Below are positions 35,916 to 43,700 of a DNA stretch of 64,000 bases, in pieces (within the stretch, counting starts at the first letter, position 1; each line of letters starts with the position of its first letter). Under the pieces are notes generated by a model. That model saw only the letters and a program-made list of their open reading frames with translations. It was not told where the DNA came from and did no database searches. A program made the translations under genes and the position numbers. The stretch is from contig JAXLRH010000002.1 of the NCBI GenBank assembly GCA_046331245.1, forward strand, positions 62,001 through 126,000, read 5' to 3'. The DNA comes from SSF14 sp046331245 (lineage in GTDB: Bacteria; Actinomycetota; Acidimicrobiia; Acidimicrobiales; Microtrichaceae).

Positions 35916-36447
35916 CCGTCGACGGGCCAGCGAGCGAAGGGTACCGGTCTGTGCGGGACTGCCACGTTTCCCGGTGGATGGCCAGCACGTACTGGTCTTG
36001 CCATTCGCCATCAAGGTAGGAGTGCCCGACGAGCTGACCCTCGATTGTCGCCAGCCCGAGACTCAGCAGAGTTTTGATCTGATGCATGTTGGGTGCCAGA
36101 ACCTCGGCGTAGAGCTTCCGAATCGGAAACTGCTCGAATGCTTCGCTGATGAACTGCTCGAGGTCCTTGACGAACCTGACGGCGTCGCTTGCGGGACCGA
36201 ATCGGACCGCAGCGAGGTAGGCGAACTGGTCTCGATGGTTCATGCCGTACAGCGTGAGGAGGCCGAGCGGGCTCGGGCTGCTCTCGGATACCGACATGCG
36301 CAACTGAGCCACTCCAGCCCACAGCGTGGCCGAGTACTCCTCTGGGCTGGGTGTGGAGCCACGCTGACGCCACCGGTGAAGAAGCGGTGCTGAAAGCTCG
36401 GCTGTCCTCAGGAAGTCGTAATGGCGTTGATCAACTGGAACAAGCAC
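35899..36447 (-). CDS. GNAT-family N-acyltransferase
   Basis: 182 aa from GTG 36447. RimJ/RimL-like GNAT layout: MLVPVDQRHYDFLRTAELS at the N-terminus, a central strand pair (LGLLTLYGMNHRD, FAYLAAVRFG), the ELSE-like region, LYAEVLAPNMHQIKTLLSLG (acyl-CoA/pantetheine pyrophosphate region) and EGQLVGHSYLDGEWQDQYVLAI. Begins right after the G1 peptidase stop and overlaps the ACP start. Because an ACP is encoded with it, the acyl donor may be acyl-ACP rather than acetyl-CoA. The acceptor is unknown. Confidence 0.75.
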   Translation of the reverse strand: MLVPVDQRHYDFLRTAELSAPLLHRWRQRGSTPSPEEYSATLWAGVAQLRMSVSESSPSPLGLLTLYGMNHRDQFAYLAAVRFGPASDAVRFVKDLEQFISEAFEQFPIRKLYAEVLAPNMHQIKTLLSLGLATIEGQLVGHSYLDGEWQDQYVLAIHRETWQSRTDRYPSLAGPSTGDAGA

Positions 36448-36450
36448 GGG

Positions 36451-37729
36451 TCAGGAACACGAGCTCCAGTTGAAGTCCATCTGATTCCCGATGTTGTTCG
36501 ACGAGCTGTCTCCGTGAGCGGAGGCGAACCCATAGGCCGTCCCGCCGGGAGACTTACCACGAGACCTGTACGCCAGGGGAAAGTCACCCGCCGGGGTGTT
36601 GTTCGTCTGCATCGATTTCCAAAACGTGGGTGCCGCCGTGCGACGGAACGGAAGGGGGCTCCCGTTCTGGATCGGCGGCTCGTGAATGTACTCGGCGCTC
36701 TGGCGATTGAAGGCCTGCGCCGGATACGAGAATGGGTTGTAGAAACTCTGCGATATGTTGGCTCCCGTCGTGAGGTTGATGATCTGCATCGTCCACGTAG
36801 AGTTGGGACCAGCACTCGGGTAAGGGTTGCCATCTGTGTAGTAGACCTTGGCTTCAACACTGTCGCCGGGGGCGACGCTGAAACCCGGAAAGGTCTGGAC
36901 ATTGCTGTCGAGAAGGCCGCCCGGGGTGCTTAGAAGCATCTCCCAGAAGCCGGTGCTGGTTCCGTTTGCGCCAGACATGCTCGCACTCGTTCCTACCTGC
37001 ACCAGCGAACTTCCACTACCACCTCCCGGCAGCCGTCCGCCGACCCCGGTCCAGATGGTGTGATAACTCGAACTTGTGCACTGCGAGACGAACGACGGCT
37101 GCACGAACTTGCCGTCAGCCGACGTGAAGGCTGACGAGGCGAAGGTGTCAACGGTCCCTACCCAGGCAGCGCCGTTGCTGCCGCCACTCGGATCGTCGAT
37201 GTTTGGGAGGAGGCCCGCCGACAGGCCCACGTAGCGGCATCCGCCACCCACAAACGTGGGTCGCTTCCAATTGGCGACAGTCTTAAGCCAGGCCTGCTTC
37301 TGCTCCGTTGGCGCTTCATCAGCAGGCTGCTCCGGAAATGCCGCCAGCTGGCGCTCTTCAGCCGACGCCTTGAATGGATCCCAATCCTGCGGCGCCGCAA
37401 TCGTAAAGCCCGAGTAATTGTCCCCGGGGAACCGGGTTTCGTGGTACTCAAGTGCCCCAGGAATGAATTTGGAACTCAGATTCCCGTCGGGCTCACGATA
37501 GAGCGTGCCACGTTCGATTGCTCGCACGCACTTGAGGTCGGAACTCTCATCTCCCGAAGCCTTCGAGTCGTCTGCGGCCGACGCACGAGGTGCCGTGGGC
37601 TCAGAGTGCGCCGCCCCCCGCCGGTGCGATGCCGGCCGCCAGGAGAAATGACTCAGCGACAACAGCTGCACTGAGCTGCCACCCACGACGCTGCCAATTC
37701 TTGCGAATCTTCCGGGCGCTGCTACTCAT
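36451..37729 (-). CDS. Secreted G1-family glutamic peptidase (eqolisin-like), frameshift after the signal peptide
   Basis: An ATG at 37729 with a strong ribosome site (GGGGGGAG) encodes a signal peptide: KIRKNWQRR, then a hydrophobic WQLSAAVVAESFLLAAG. This frame stops at a TGA ~40 codons on. The mature enzyme lies in another frame, open from 37686 to 36451. A one-base change in the G6 run (plus-strand C6, 37614-37619) would join them. The mature part has a pro-region (PQDWDPFKASAEE), then the eqolisin domain with the candidate catalytic Gln in SLVQVGTSA and Glu in SAEYIHEPP, and GFWEMLLSTPGG. Such acid peptidases are rare in bacteria. Active only if the frameshift is an error or is bypassed. 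Confidence 0.7.
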
Positions 37730-37852
37730 GATCATCTCCCCCTGAGAGTTCGAGGCGGGAGCGTATCGGGGGGTATCTGTCTGCGCAACGAATAAAGGTC
37801 GTCGCCTACCAAAAATCAGTACCTCCTGAGGGGAAGTCGTTCGGGGGCTCGG

Positions 37853-37858
37853 TAGAAT
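37853..37858 (+). promoter_or_regulatory. Putative -10 (TAGAAT), leaderless start of small secreted protein gene
   Basis: TAGAAT ends 6 nt before GTG 37865. The divergent peptidase gene instead has a strong ribosome site, so the two genes use different initiation modes. Confidence 0.55.
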
Positions 37859-37864
37859 CGCACT

Positions 37865-38302
37865 GTGAGTAGACGCCGCTTGGTTCGCATCATTCTCGTC
37901 TCGCTTCTTGCCGCCACCGGACTCGTTGGCTGGCGGGTGACCCGGGACAGCCCAGCAAACGTGGCGGTTGCAGCCGATGAGCCGAAGGATTCAGCGTCGG
38001 CGGAATGCCCCGTTCCGGAGTACCCCGTCCGGACTGAGTACCAGCAAGTGGATGGGTCGTGGAGCGAGCAGCCGGTCGATGGAGCGGTGGAGCGCCTCTT
38101 CTACGTGCACGGTGGGTACATCCACTGGGTTCCGAAGGGCTGGGATGCGGTGAGTGCGACTCCAGCACAACGAGCACTGGTTGGAATTCCCGAGCCGCCG
38201 GCCGACCCCGCCGACATGCCACGATGGGAGTCGATCGTTGCTAAGCAGGTTGGTGCGCCGACGCTGCAGTGCCGCTTCCCTGGCCTCTCGAACGGCATCT
38301 AG
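37865..38302 (+). CDS. Small secreted protein sharing the pro-region motif of the G1 peptidase
   Basis: 145 aa from GTG. An N-terminal signal or anchor (LVRIILVSLLAATGLVGW) is followed by an exported domain with two Cys. Its C-terminal PKGWDAVSATPAQRALVGIP, then PEPPADPADMPRWESIV, parallels the peptidase pro-region (PQDWDPFKASAEERQLAAFP, EQPADEAP, then W and V). The two genes are divergent, starts 136 bp apart. A trans-acting propeptide-like inhibitor or chaperone for the peptidase is inferred; it may instead be a peptidase homologue that lost its catalytic domain. Confidence 0.6.
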   Translation: MSRRRLVRIILVSLLAATGLVGWRVTRDSPANVAVAADEPKDSASAECPVPEYPVRTEYQQVDGSWSEQPVDGAVERLFYVHGGYIHWVPKGWDAVSATPAQRALVGIPEPPADPADMPRWESIVAKQVGAPTLQCRFPGLSNGI

Positions 38303-38451
38303 TCCCGAGGCGTCGTCAAGATCGAGATGCCGACGACATATCGGAAGAGAGTCTGCAGGCCTAGTCGGCCCAGCTCCGAACGTTGGCCAAAACCCGCAAA
38401 CTGTGGCCCTCGGGCCGAGAACCAGAGTTTCTTGGCGGCACTTACGCCGTT

Positions 38452-38649
38452 CTAGTCCTCGGGGTCCTTGGTTCGTTTCGCATCCTTGAAGCCCGCATGG
38501 ACGACCACCTTGTCCGCCATTGCCTGGCACTCGGGATAGTTCTCGTAGCCTTGGTTTCCGGATACTGCGACTATTTCCCCATTGTCCGCCGTCAGCCGCC
38601 ACTCCCACTTGCGGTCACCCTCACGCCGGTAGCAATGCAATTTGGACAT
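38452..38649 (-). CDS. DUF1508 / YegP-family small protein
   Basis: 65 aa from ATG 38649, with AAGGAG 5 nt upstream. Contains the family pattern: an aromatic strand (KWEWRLTADNGEIVAVS), then GYENYPECQAMADKV and a basic-acidic end. DUF1508 proteins are small and often duplicated; the function is unknown. Single domain here. It stands alone within the island, with no adjacent partner. Confidence 0.75.
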   Translation of the reverse strand: MSKLHCYRREGDRKWEWRLTADNGEIVAVSGNQGYENYPECQAMADKVVVHAGFKDAKRTKDPED

Positions 38650-38766
38650 GGGCACTCCTTGGGCTGGTCACGTGCTGCATGAATGTCACTCGATTCCTTC
38701 AAGTTCGATCACGGAGGGCAGCCGCATCGCTGCGTCCGCAGGCTTCCCAACGGGGCCTCAATCTGA

Positions 38767-38785
38767 GATAATGATTCTCATTGGT
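38767..38785. promoter_or_regulatory. Fur/Zur-box-like sequence
   Basis: GATAATGATTCTCATTGGT matches the 19-bp Fur consensus GATAATGATAATCATTATC at about 14 positions, with a perfect left half. No metal-uptake gene follows, so it may be a leftover promoter of a deleted gene. Confidence 0.3.
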
Positions 38786-38825
38786 GAACGACGGGTCAGG
38801 GTAGGTCGGGCCAGGTTCGGTTTTT

Positions 38826-38908
38826 GTTCGACAAAAGTCCGATCAGTTCCACAGGAATCCCGTGGGAACACCGAGGTCCGGCCATCGTGCCGGGCCTTGT
38901 GCGTTGCG
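38826..38908. repeat. Repeat A: 83-bp diverged direct repeat containing a tRNA-Ala 3'-end-like segment
   Basis: It aligns without gaps to 39287-39369 at roughly 80% identity. Inside it, CCGATCAGTTCCAC (38839-38852) differs by one base from tRNA-Ala 32451-32464 (CCGATCAGCTCCAC). Probably a decayed attachment site. Confidence 0.6.
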
Positions 38909-38927
38909 GCGGGCGTCTGCCGTGCGC

Positions 38928-39023
38928 TCAGTCCTCCGGCTCGGCGGCTTCAGCCAACGCGTCGCTCACAGAGAGACGCTCGGCCCACCGGTGGAGATAC
39001 TCCCAGTCGATGGTGTTCCGCTC
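38928..39023 (-). pseudogene. C-terminal remnant of a nucleotidyltransferase-like gene
   Basis: In the frame offset from the gene at 38966, about 31 codons end ERNTIDWEYLHRWAERLSV and then EDALAEAA-like residues to TGA at 38928. The pattern DWxYLxRWAxxLxV is the usual C-terminus of minimal nucleotidyltransferase-type proteins encoded just after proteins like the upstream one. The rest of that gene is missing, so an internal deletion fused the two. Confidence 0.35.
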
Positions 39024-39253
39024 GCAGAGCGGACGGCCTGAGCGAACTCCGGACCGTGCCACAGTTCGATCAGCAATGCCACGAGCTCGGGCTGGGACAG
39101 GTCGGAATGCCGCTCGGCCAAACCATCGAGCGTGATCAGCCGGATCTCCTCGCTCATCTCGAACGCGAGAGCCAGTCGTCCGTCAGGACCCATCCGTCGA
39201 AGTGCCTCGCGCTGTACCTCGGCAGCCTCGATCGTCGTGTCCGAACCACTCAC
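38966..39253 (-). CDS. Small helical protein (partner of a lost nucleotidyltransferase), C-terminus altered by deletion
   Basis: 95 aa from GTG 39253; TAGGTT lies 6 nt upstream. Residues 1-72 show the pattern RMGPDGRLALAFEMSEEIR, GLAERHSDLSQPELVALL and IELWHG, seen in small conserved proteins encoded upstream of nucleotidyltransferase-like partners. The last ~20 residues (Ser/Gly/Thr-rich) are out-of-frame translation of the partner's remnant. It may still fold, but its partner is gone. Confidence 0.5.
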   Translation of the reverse strand: MSGSDTTIEAAEVQREALRRMGPDGRLALAFEMSEEIRLITLDGLAERHSDLSQPELVALLIELWHGPEFAQAVRSASGTPSTGSISTGGPSVSL

Positions 39254-39259
39254 GCCTCC

Positions 39260-39265
39260 AACCTA
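39260..39265 (-). promoter_or_regulatory. Putative -10 (TAGGTT), leaderless start at 39253
   Basis: Minus-strand TAGGTT ends 6 nt before GTG 39253. Confidence 0.45.
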
Positions 39266-39286
39266 AGCGCACCGGCCGACACCGGG

Positions 39287-39369
39287 GTTCGAAAGCAGAC
39301 CGATCATCTCCACAGGAATGGCGTGGGGCCACCGTGGTCCGACCATCGCGCCGACCGTTGTGCGTTTGG
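39287..39369. repeat. Repeat B: 83-bp diverged direct repeat containing a tRNA-Ala 3'-end-like segment
   Basis: Partner of 38826-38908. CCGATCATCTCCAC (39300-39313) is one mismatch from the tRNA-Ala 3' segment, at a different position from repeat A. It ends 5 bp before the next plus-strand gene, so it may also carry that gene's promoter. Confidence 0.6.
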
Positions 39370-39374
39370 GAACG

Positions 39375-39581
39375 ATGTCAGTGCCCATCCGTAGCGTTCT
39401 CGATGTGGCCGGCGTCGAGATCACATTCAGCGAGGAAGAGGTCGCGCAGATCCTCTGGGTACTGACCGACGCGACCGAACTGGCCGAGGGCACTGACGCT
39501 CTCTCGACGCTGGCGCTCGTCGAGGACACCCTGCGAATGGTGCGCGATCGCTTCGATCGGCGCCGCCCGACGGAGCAATAG
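39375..39581 (+). CDS. Small hypothetical protein, first of a two-gene unit
   Basis: 68 aa from ATG 39375, with GGGAA upstream. An N-terminal strand pair (VLDVAGVEITF) is followed by two acidic helices (SEEEVAQILWVLTDATELAEG, LVEDTLRMVRDRFD). No family recognised. A helix-turn-helix gene starts 1 bp after its stop, so they form a unit. Earlier in-frame starts lie inside repeat B and look non-coding. Confidence 0.55.
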   Translation: MSVPIRSVLDVAGVEITFSEEEVAQILWVLTDATELAEGTDALSTLALVEDTLRMVRDRFDRRRPTEQ

Positions 39582-39582
39582 G

Positions 39583-39759
39583 ATGACCACCATGTCCCAG
39601 CGCGTGAAGGTGAGCGAAGCGGTTCGGCGAACCGGCGTGTCGGGCACGACGATCTTCCTCGCCATCCGTCACGGCGAGATCACGACCGAACGCGACGAGC
39701 GCGGGTACGACTGGGTCGACCCCGACGAGGTTCGGACGCTCGCATCGTCCAGTCACTGA
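39583..39759 (+). CDS. Small helix-turn-helix protein, excisionase/MerR-like
   Basis: 58 aa. MTTMSQRVKVSEAVRRTGVS begins a winged helix-turn-helix; an IRHGEI turn and the GYDWVDPDEVRTL end fit excisionase-like DNA-binding folds (tip residues G-E-I, wing YDWVD). It starts 1 bp after the preceding stop. Placed just beyond the inferred island boundary, it could be an element's directionality factor or a small host regulator. No integrase is adjacent. Confidence 0.6.
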   Translation: MTTMSQRVKVSEAVRRTGVSGTTIFLAIRHGEITTERDERGYDWVDPDEVRTLASSSH

Positions 39760-39782
39760 GGGCGGCGAGGCAGACTCCGGGG

Positions 39783-40355
39783 ATGCGCCTCGGTCTCTCG
39801 CATCACTTCGGGTGGGCGGTCGCGGTCACGGCGACCGACGATCACCAGGTGGTCGACCGGCGGCGGATCGAGCTCATCGGCCCCGACCTTCCGGCCGCGC
39901 CGATCCACCACGAGGGCGGCACGTGGGAGATGCACTCCTCCGGCGAGCCGCTCGACGACGCCGGGCTCGAGCGGCTCGTCGCCGAGGTGCGCGCGTCGGT
40001 CGTCGAGTCGACGCGTGTCGCGTACGACGAGATCGCCGCGGCAATACCGGAGCCGATCGACTCCGTCGCGATCCGTGCCTGGCCCGACGACTTCCCCACC
40101 GACATCGCCACGCTCCGCTGTGCCCCCTACGAGAGTCGGGCCGACTCGGTGATGTACCTCCAGGTGCTCGCCGAGGTCGCCGAGGCTCGTGGGTGGGAGG
40201 TTCGCCGCTACAGCGCCAAGGACGTCGAGGCCGAGGCGACGACGTTGCTCGGGGACCGAGCGCACGAGGTGCTCCACGGCCCTCGTGCCACGCTGGGACC
40301 GCCCTGGGCGAAGGACCACCGGATCGCGCTGGCCGCCACGATCGTCGCCACCTGA
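39783..40355 (+). CDS. Conserved hypothetical protein, possible RNase H-like fold
   Basis: 190 aa. The N-terminal MRLGLSHHFGWAVAVTA and VVDRRRIEL, plus the C-terminal LGPPWAKDHRIALAATI, form a pattern I recall from conserved hypothetical proteins with RuvC/RNase H-like topology (first strand, Asp positions, final helix). Enzymatic activity is not established. It lies 23 bp after the small HTH gene on the same strand; GGGG immediately before the ATG is a poor ribosome site. A strong hairpin terminator follows at 40390. Confidence 0.55.
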   Translation: MRLGLSHHFGWAVAVTATDDHQVVDRRRIELIGPDLPAAPIHHEGGTWEMHSSGEPLDDAGLERLVAEVRASVVESTRVAYDEIAAAIPEPIDSVAIRAWPDDFPTDIATLRCAPYESRADSVMYLQVLAEVAEARGWEVRRYSAKDVEAEATTLLGDRAHEVLHGPRATLGPPWAKDHRIALAATIVAT

Positions 40356-40389
40356 CCCCCACCGGCGCCGAGCCCCATCCGAAACGCGA

Positions 40390-40421
40390 AGAGACCCCTC
40401 GCGACGGGTCGAGGGGTCTCT
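40390..40421. terminator. Bidirectional hairpin terminator
   Basis: Perfect 12-bp stem AGAGACCCCTCG / CGAGGGGTCTCT with an 8-nt loop, between a plus-strand gene ending at 40355 and the minus-strand type VII cluster ending at 40532. The following TCTT is only weakly T-rich, so efficiency is uncertain. Confidence 0.75.
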
Positions 40422-40531
40422 CTTCGGGCGGTCGCCCGGTTCGTCCGATCAGGATCGTCCGTTTCACCCAGCCGGTACCCGGCGTCGAAACGGGATAAAC
40501 GTGCCCGACCGCAGAATCTCGTTCGGCCCAG

Positions 40532-40798
40532 TCAGCTCTGGCTGACGGCCCGCTGATCGGCCGCCTGCCGGGCCACCGCGGCGGCCGTCGCCTCGAGAAG
40601 CGTCTTGAGCTTGGCGAGCTGACCCTTCAGATCGCCATCCCACTGCGCCCGGAACTTGTCGGCGTCGCCGCCCATCCACCACGTGCCGCTCAGCTGTGCC
40701 GCGATCTGCGCCTGCATCTGAGCGATCTCGGCCGCCTTCTCCTTGAACTTCGCACCCAGTCGGTCGAGTTGTTCGACGTCTGCCCCGAGCTGTGCCAT
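40532..40798 (-). CDS. WXG100 (EsxA-like) secreted protein
   Basis: 88 aa helical hairpin: helix 1 (VEQLDRLGAKFKEKAAEIAQM), WxG turn (TWWMGGDADKF) and helix 2 (LKGQLAKLKTLLEATAAAV), with no signal peptide. WXG100 proteins are the hallmark substrates of type VII secretion and usually form dimers. Only one is encoded, so a homodimer is expected (as in Firmicutes). Its ATG shares a base with the stop of the FtsK-type ATPase gene (TGATG). The C-terminal YxxxD/E export signal is not evident. Confidence 0.9.
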   Translation of the reverse strand: MAQLGADVEQLDRLGAKFKEKAAEIAQMQAQIAAQLSGTWWMGGDADKFRAQWDGDLKGQLAKLKTLLEATAAAVARQAADQRAVSQS

Positions 40799-43700
40799 CA
40801 GTGAGATCCTCCTGTGGATCGGTGGCGGGCCACGGTGGCGACCGCCGCGTGGTCACCGTACGAAAGCGCGTCGGGCGATCCCATGGGGGACGTCCCCCAC
40901 TCGCCGCCGAGCACCGCCACCTGCACCCGACGGACGAGCCCTCGCTCCACGAGCTCACCCCGGCCGGGTACCACCGCAGGCTGTCCGCGTCGTGGGAGCC
41001 GCACGCCGGCGAGGTCGCCGTCGAGCTCCACGTCCGGCTGCAAGAGCAGGGCTCGACGCTCTCGCCGCAGGCGAACGAGCAGGCCCCCGTACGTCGAGCG
41101 GGCCAACGACGACTCGGCCGCTGCGACGACGTGCAGCGGCCGGTGCCGGCTCGCGACGAGGAGCGACTCGAGCGCGGCGTCGACGGGCTCGTCGAGATCG
41201 GTGACGTCGTCCACGAACAGCACGACCGGTTGCGACTCGACCGCGCCGGCGTCGGCCACGAAGTGCTCGAGCTCGTCCAGGCTCTCGGCGCCGCCACCGA
41301 GCACGAGGTCGAACATCGCGTCGTGAGTCGAACGCTCCGAGAAGCGCGAGGATCGCGCCGACAGGAGCACACGTCGGACCTCGGGCCCCAGCGACGCCGC
41401 CATCGTGGCGAGCGCCGACGACCGACCACTCCGGCCCGGCCCGGCCACGAGCAGATGACCGTCGGCGAGGTCGACGTACGCCGGCGCCAGCGTGGCGTCG
41501 TCGAGTCCGACGAGGGCCGGCAGGCCACCGGTGCACGTGAGTCGCTCCTCTGCCCCGATCAGCATCCGCGCATCGACCGTCGCCGGCAGCACACCGATGG
41601 GCGTCGCCTGACGACCGGGCCAGCGCTCCCGCTCGACATCGGCCAGCGCCGCAACAGAGCCCGGACCCTCCGCATCCAACGTGAGCGTCTGCACCATGAG
41701 TCCGCGCACCAGGGCGCGCCCGCTCCCCTGCCCGGTCGGATCGTCGAGCGGCCCGACCGCCAGACCACCGCCGTCCACGCCGAGCGCCAGGTACTCCTCG
41801 GGGGATGCCATCGCCATCACGACCCGCTCACCGATCCCCGCAGCCACCGCCATGGGCACGGCGTTGCGACGATCGGCGGTGAGCACGACGTGGATCCCCG
41901 CCTGCCGACCCTCCGACACGAGACGGGCGAGCAGATCGGTGGTGGCGCCACCGTCGAGCTGGTCGAAGCGCGACACGAACACACCGACGTTGTCGAGCAC
42001 CAGAAGTCGCCGGCGATCCCGACGACGGAGCCCGACCCGCAGGTCCTCCATCAGTCGGCGGACGCGCTCCATGTCCTCGACATCGATCACCGACCCGACG
42101 TGCGGGAACGAGGCGAGCCCGCAGAAGTCCGACGGCGCCACCGTGACGACGTCCACCCGCACGCCGTCGGGAGACCGTCCCACGATCGCGCTCGTCACCA
42201 TCGATTGAACAGCGGTACGAGGGACAGCGCCGGATCCGAACAGCCCGATCGAACCGCACGCGTCTAGGTCGACGTCGAGCAGGTACTGCGACTGCGCTGC
42301 CGGATCGTCGGCGACGCCGAGCAGCATCCCGCCTCCCGAGCACGGCCGCCGCTCCTGCCACGTCTCCAGCGCGGGGCCGAACGGGATGACCGCCGGGAGC
42401 GGCTCGCACCACGGACGACGCGGTCGCGGCTCCCGGCGAGCGGTGGCCGCCCGACCGATGGTCGCCACCAACCGCTGCAGATCCGTCGGACCGATCGCGG
42501 CCGACCATGCTGCCGACGGCGTACGAACGGCGAGGAACGGCTCCACCTCGACGAGCGGTGTCCGTCGGGCGCGAGCCCCCGAACGCGACGGAGCGGCGCC
42601 GCACGATCGCTCCTCGCCCGCCGTCGTCTCGGGTCGACGCGCCCCGCCGTACGCCGACCGGAACGCGATCACGTCGCCCTCGCCGACGCGCAGGACGGCG
42701 CGACCCGGCACGCTCCGCGGGATCGCCGCCGCATCGCCGATCCCGATGACGTCCGTGCTGTCGCCGGCATCGGCCACCCGCAGCGCGATGCGGAGGTTGG
42801 CGTTGGCCCGCAGATGGTCGTCCACGACGCCGGCCGGTCGCTGCGTCGCCAGCAGCAGGTGCACGCCCAGCGAGCGGCCGCGACGGGCGATGTCGACCAT
42901 GCCGTCGACGAACCCCGGAACCTCGGCGACCAACGACGCGAACTCGTCCACGACGATCACGAGCGAGGGAGGCGTGTCCGGGTGTCCGCCGCGCTCCATC
43001 TCCGCGAGGTCCTTCACCCCCGCAGCGGCGACGAGGCGCTCCCGCCGGCGGAGCTCCGCTGCGAGCGACGTGAGCACCCGCCCCACGAGCAGATCGTCGA
43101 GATCGGTGACCAGGCCCACGGTGTGCGGCAGGTCGACGCAGTCGCCGAACGCCGCGCCGCCCTTGTAGTCCACGAGAAGGAAGGTGACGCGCGACGGCGG
43201 ATGGGATGCCGCCAGCGACACCACCAACGTCTGCAGGAACTCGCTCTTTCCCGCACCGGTCGTGCCGGCGACGATGCCGTGCGGTCCGTCGGTGCGGAGG
43301 TCGACGACGACGGTGCCACCTCCGGACCGACCGACCGGCGCGCCGAGCGAACCGTCATCGTCGCGCCAACGCGACTCCACCAGGTCGACATCGTCCACCG
43401 ACAACCCGGCGCCGAACAGGACCTCGGCCAACCCCACCTCGTCGTCCAACGAGACGCCGCCGCCCACCGGCACCACCTCGAGGAGCGGCGAGAGCTCCCG
43501 CGCCCACTCGTCGGCCTCCGGCGGCGTGACCACGTCGAGAGCGATCCCGTCGATCACGCTGCCCGACGCAGCGATCGTGAGCCGGCCACTGGCGACAGAC
43601 GACCCCTCGCCGACCCTCGGGCGCACCTCCAGCTGTGCCCCGCACTCCGCCGGCACGCCGGCGACGTCGTCGCCGAGCCACAACGCTGCGGCGCCGACCC

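Larger units (their letters stand above)
38650..38927. other. Non-coding stretch with a Fur/Zur-like site and repeat A
   Basis: No convincing gene is seen between the DUF1508 start and the nucleotidyltransferase remnant. The stretch holds the Fur/Zur-like sequence at 38767 and the first 83-bp repeat at 38826. Short open frames here lack ribosome sites and protein-like composition. Confidence 0.5.
32467..39313. mobile_element. Degraded genomic island at the tRNA-Ala 3' end
   Basis: From the tRNA 3' end to the second tRNA-like repeat, the sequence changes character. G+C is visibly lower than in the flanks, there are fragments of a serine recombinase and other truncated or interrupted genes, and the intact genes are orphans (membrane/HEPN pair, G1 peptidase operon, DUF1508). 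Two 83-bp repeats at 38826-38908 and 39287-39369 each carry a 14-nt segment one mismatch away from the tRNA end. Interpretation: repeated integration and decay of elements at this tRNA. No intact integrase is present. The right boundary is inferred. Confidence 0.55.
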
